Source: Geminicoccaceae bacterium
GTDB taxonomy: Bacteria > Pseudomonadota > Alphaproteobacteria > Geminicoccales > Geminicoccaceae
Assembly: GCA_023512415.1 (NCBI GenBank)
Contig: JAILZQ010000002.1
Span: 1-60,944 of the forward strand
Length of the DNA stretch: 60,944 nucleotides
Reading direction: 5' to 3'
Part shown: positions 58,616-60,944 of the stretch, one piece after another
How the letters are laid out: the number at the start of each line of letters is the position of its first letter
How positions within the stretch are numbered: the stretch's first letter is position 1
Position numbers and translations under genes: made by a program
Notes under the pieces: model-generated
Seen by the model: only the letters and a program-made list of their open reading frames with translations
What the model was told of the DNA's origin: nothing
The model's database searches: none

Positions 58616-60944
58616 ATGGCGGCTCGTGAGGAGGGGCGGAAGGCAGAGCCGCTGGCGCGTACCCGGCTCGCACGGGCACGCGCCGTCCGACCGGTCGGCC
58701 CCGGGCGGGCCTCCGGCACTCGCGGGCTGCCGGTCGGGTCCCGCGGACGCCCCCTCGGATTCGGGCACCGCCGTGCGGGCCGCCGACGGGGCGCAGCTGC
58801 CGCACGCTTTGCGCGAAGGGCGGTCGACCGCACCGGGCGCCTCCTTTTACGGGTGGTCCTCTTGCTCGGCGTGCTTTGGGTCTCGTGGGCCCGGCCCCTC
58901 GTCGCCGAGGAGGCGCGGCTGCGGATCGTCGCCCATCCTGCGTTCGCGCGTCTCGTCCTCGAACCGTTGACCGCGCGGGCCGTGGCGCTCGAGGTCTCGG
59001 GCGGGGCCGCCCATCTGCGTCTCGACCGTGCGGTAAAGAGCTCGGTGCCGCCGGTCCCGGCCGCGGCCCGGCCTTGGCTGCTCGCGGTCGAGGAGCGCGA
59101 CGGTGGCACCCGGCTGGCCCTGGCATTGGCACCGGGTGCGCTCGCGCGCTTGGTCGAACCCGGTCCCGGACGGGTGGTGGTCGACCTCGTGCACGAACCC
59201 GGCGGGGCGGATCCGGCTCGCCCGGAGCCGGTCGGGTCCCTGCCGCCGGCCCGCACGCCGGTCGAGGTCGCGACGCCGGATCCGGCGCTTCGGGTACGCA
59301 CGGGGCGCCATGCGGGCTTCGAGCGGCTCGCCGTCGAGGGACCCGCCGTGTCGGGGCTGGAGCTCCGGCTCGAGGCCGGACGGGTCGAGATCGCCGGACC
59401 TCCGCGCTCGCTGCCCCCGGTCGCGGCCGCCTTGCAGCGGCTCGGGCCGGTCGTGGGGCCGGTGACGGTCGAGGGCGACCGCTTGCGCGCCGAACTCGTG
59501 CCCGGAGCCCGGGCCGTGCGGCAACGCGGCCGGCGCGACCAGCTCCTGCTCGACCTCTACGGGCCGCCGGCACCGCGTGGGTCGGCGAAGCCCGGAGCCG
59601 AGGCCGACGCCAGCCCTCGGCCGACCTCGACCGACCCACCAGCGGCCGGTGCCGCGCGCACGTCCGGGTCGGGCAAGGCGGCCGAACGGGAGGCGCCATC
59701 GCCGAGCCGCTGCACGCGGTCCCGCGGCTCGGCCGTGCTCTGCGTCGCGGTACACGCGACCCCCACGACCGCCGAGTTGCTTCTGGCCGTCGAGCCGCGG
59801 CCGGGTGCCGCGGTGTTCTGGCGAGCCGGGGCGCTCTGGGTGGTTCTCGACCGGCCGATCGACGAGGTCGAGATCGCGACCTCGGCGTCGAGCAGTGAGG
59901 CGTTGGTTCGGGCGCTGCGCAGCGAACCCCATCCGACGGCGACGCTTCTGCGCATCGAGACGAGCGGGCCGGTGGCCGCCGACGTGGACCCGAGCGAGCG
60001 GGGTTGGGTCCTGCGCCTGCGTCCCGCGGGCGACGAGCCGCTCGTCGAGCCCGGTCGGGTCGTCCGGCTCGAGGATCCTCCCGCCCTCGCGATCGAGGCC
60101 GATGGTGGTCTCGTCGTGCTGCCCGCGGCCCTCCTCGGCACCGAGGTGACCGTGCTCGCGGCCGAGGACGAGCTCGAGGGGGTGGGGCCGCGGCGCTTCG
60201 TCGATGTCGAGTTCCTCGCCGCGGCGCAGGGCGCGGCTTGGCGGGCGGTGAGCGACGATCTGCGCGTGCGAAGGCAGGGCACCCGGTGGCTGATCGACCG
60301 GCCGGGCGGCTTGCGTCTGACGCCGCTCCCCGCGGCGGCCGAGCGAGCCTCACCGCATCTCGTGGCGAGCCTACGCGGCAGCGCCGGAGCGGGCGCGTCG
60401 GCGCCGCACGAGGGCGGCACGGGAGCCGACCCCTCGGCCGGCGGCGCCCCGCGGAGGCACCACGCTGCGGGCACCGGGACGCCGGCCCATGGCGCGGCGG
60501 CGCCTCCTTCCGCGGGGTTCCCGGTCGGGCCCGTGGCTGCGCCGGCTGCAGCTTTTCCCGGCCGGCACCGGGAGAGCCCGCCCGCGAGTGCCGTCGAGCC
60601 CGTGCCGCCGCCCTCGCCGTCGGCGGGCCCAGCCGCCCCGACCGAGGCCTCGAACCCTCCCCGGAGCCCCGACGGCGTGGTCGCCCAGGCTTCGAACGGG
60701 CGGCCTGGCGATGCCCGGGCCGCGCTCGAGCCGCCGATCGGCTTGGCGCGGCTTGGCAGCGGCAACGAGTCCGCGGCGGGCGGCTCCCTCGCCGGGTTGC
60801 GCGAGCGGCGGGCCGTGCCCGAGCCCGAGGCCCGTGCGGCGATCGACCGGCAGCTCGCGCGCGAAGCGTTGGCGCACGGACGGGCGGCCGAGGCGCTCGC
60901 GCTCTTGGGCGAGCCGGCCGCGGCCGCGGATCCCGAGGCGCCAC
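58616..60944 (+). CDS. Large secreted/anchored protein with AMIN-like beta repeats and Ala/Pro-rich region; 3'-truncated by the window edge
   Basis: Open frame from ATG 58616 with no stop to the window end, absent from the supplied track: MAAREEGRKAEPLARTRL...RLLLRVVLLLGVLWVSWARPLVAEEARLRIVAHPAFARLVLEPLTARAVALEVSGGAAHLRLDRAV...AIDRQLAREALAHGRAAEALALLGEPAAA. Confidence 0.8.
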   Translation, partial: MAAREEGRKAEPLARTRLARARAVRPVGPGRASGTRGLPVGSRGRPLGFGHRRAGRRRGAAAARFARRAVDRTGRLLLRVVLLLGVLWVSWARPLVAEEARLRIVAHPAFARLVLEPLTARAVALEVSGGAAHLRLDRAVKSSVPPVPAAARPWLLAVEERDGGTRLALALAPGALARLVEPGPGRVVVDLVHEPGGADPARPEPVGSLPPARTPVEVATPDPALRVRTGRHAGFERLAVEGPAVSGLELRLEAGRVEIAGPPRSLPPVAAALQRLGPVVGPVTVEGDRLRAELVPGARAVRQRGRRDQLLLDLYGPPAPRGSAKPGAEADASPRPTSTDPPAAGAARTSGSGKAAEREAPSPSRCTRSRGSAVLCVAVHATPTTAELLLAVEPRPGAAVFWRAGALWVVLDRPIDEVEIATSASSSEALVRALRSEPHPTATLLRIETSGPVAADVDPSERGWVLRLRPAGDEPLVEPGRVVRLEDPPALAIEADGGLVVLPAALLGTEVTVLAAEDELEGVGPRRFVDVEFLAAAQGAAWRAVSDDLRVRRQGTRWLIDRPGGLRLTPLPAAAERASPHLVASLRGSAGAGASAPHEGGTGADPSAGGAPRRHHAAGTGTPAHGAAAPPSAGFPVGPVAAPAAAFPGRHRESPPASAVEPVPPPSPSAGPAAPTEASNPPRSPDGVVAQASNGRPGDARAALEPPIGLARLGSGNESAAGGSLAGLRERRAVPEPEARAAIDRQLAREALAHGRAAEALALLGEPAAAADPEAP

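Noticed and set aside
58506-60944. 812-aa - strand ORF and 58876..59898 + ORF at the right edge
   Set aside because: Both are Arg/Ala/Pro-rich shadows; the + frame starting at ATG 58616 has a signal/anchor and repeated beta-type segments.

Overview
The window is 60.9 kb of very GC-rich, gene-dense chromosomal DNA. Gene content (ubiG-lysC-ptsP, ispG-rodZ, tatA, pqiABC, lpd, ugd/galU/pgm) fits an alphaproteobacterium, probably Rhodospirillales-like; that placement is inference. I called about 50 protein-coding genes. I recognised no rRNA, tRNA, CRISPR array, prophage or transposase by eye. Many long ORFs in the supplied track are antisense or off-frame shadows caused by high GC. Conversely, one real gene running off the right edge (58616..60944, +) is missing from the track. 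Points most worth following up: (1) a three-gene MotA/TolQ-like proton-channel locus whose partner has a MotB/ExbD-like 'D-hydrophobic' TM helix fused to an uncharacterised periplasmic domain (23.3-25.2 kb); (2) an RTX lipase-like gene with a one-base frameshift exactly in the GHSLGG nucleophile elbow (10.66 kb); (3) a LapG-like protease translationally coupled to an HD-GYP-like protein whose HD dyad reads SQ; (4) a putative sialyltransferase-fold (GT42/GT29-like) protein next to a PAPS-type sulfotransferase; (5) a cyclic-2,3-DPG-synthetase-like P-loop protein; (6) an M24 'pita-bread' hydrolase lacking its first two metal ligands; (7) inverted repeats upstream of a YeeE/YedE (thiosulfate-type) transporter. 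All function calls come from reading translated motifs; no database search was run.
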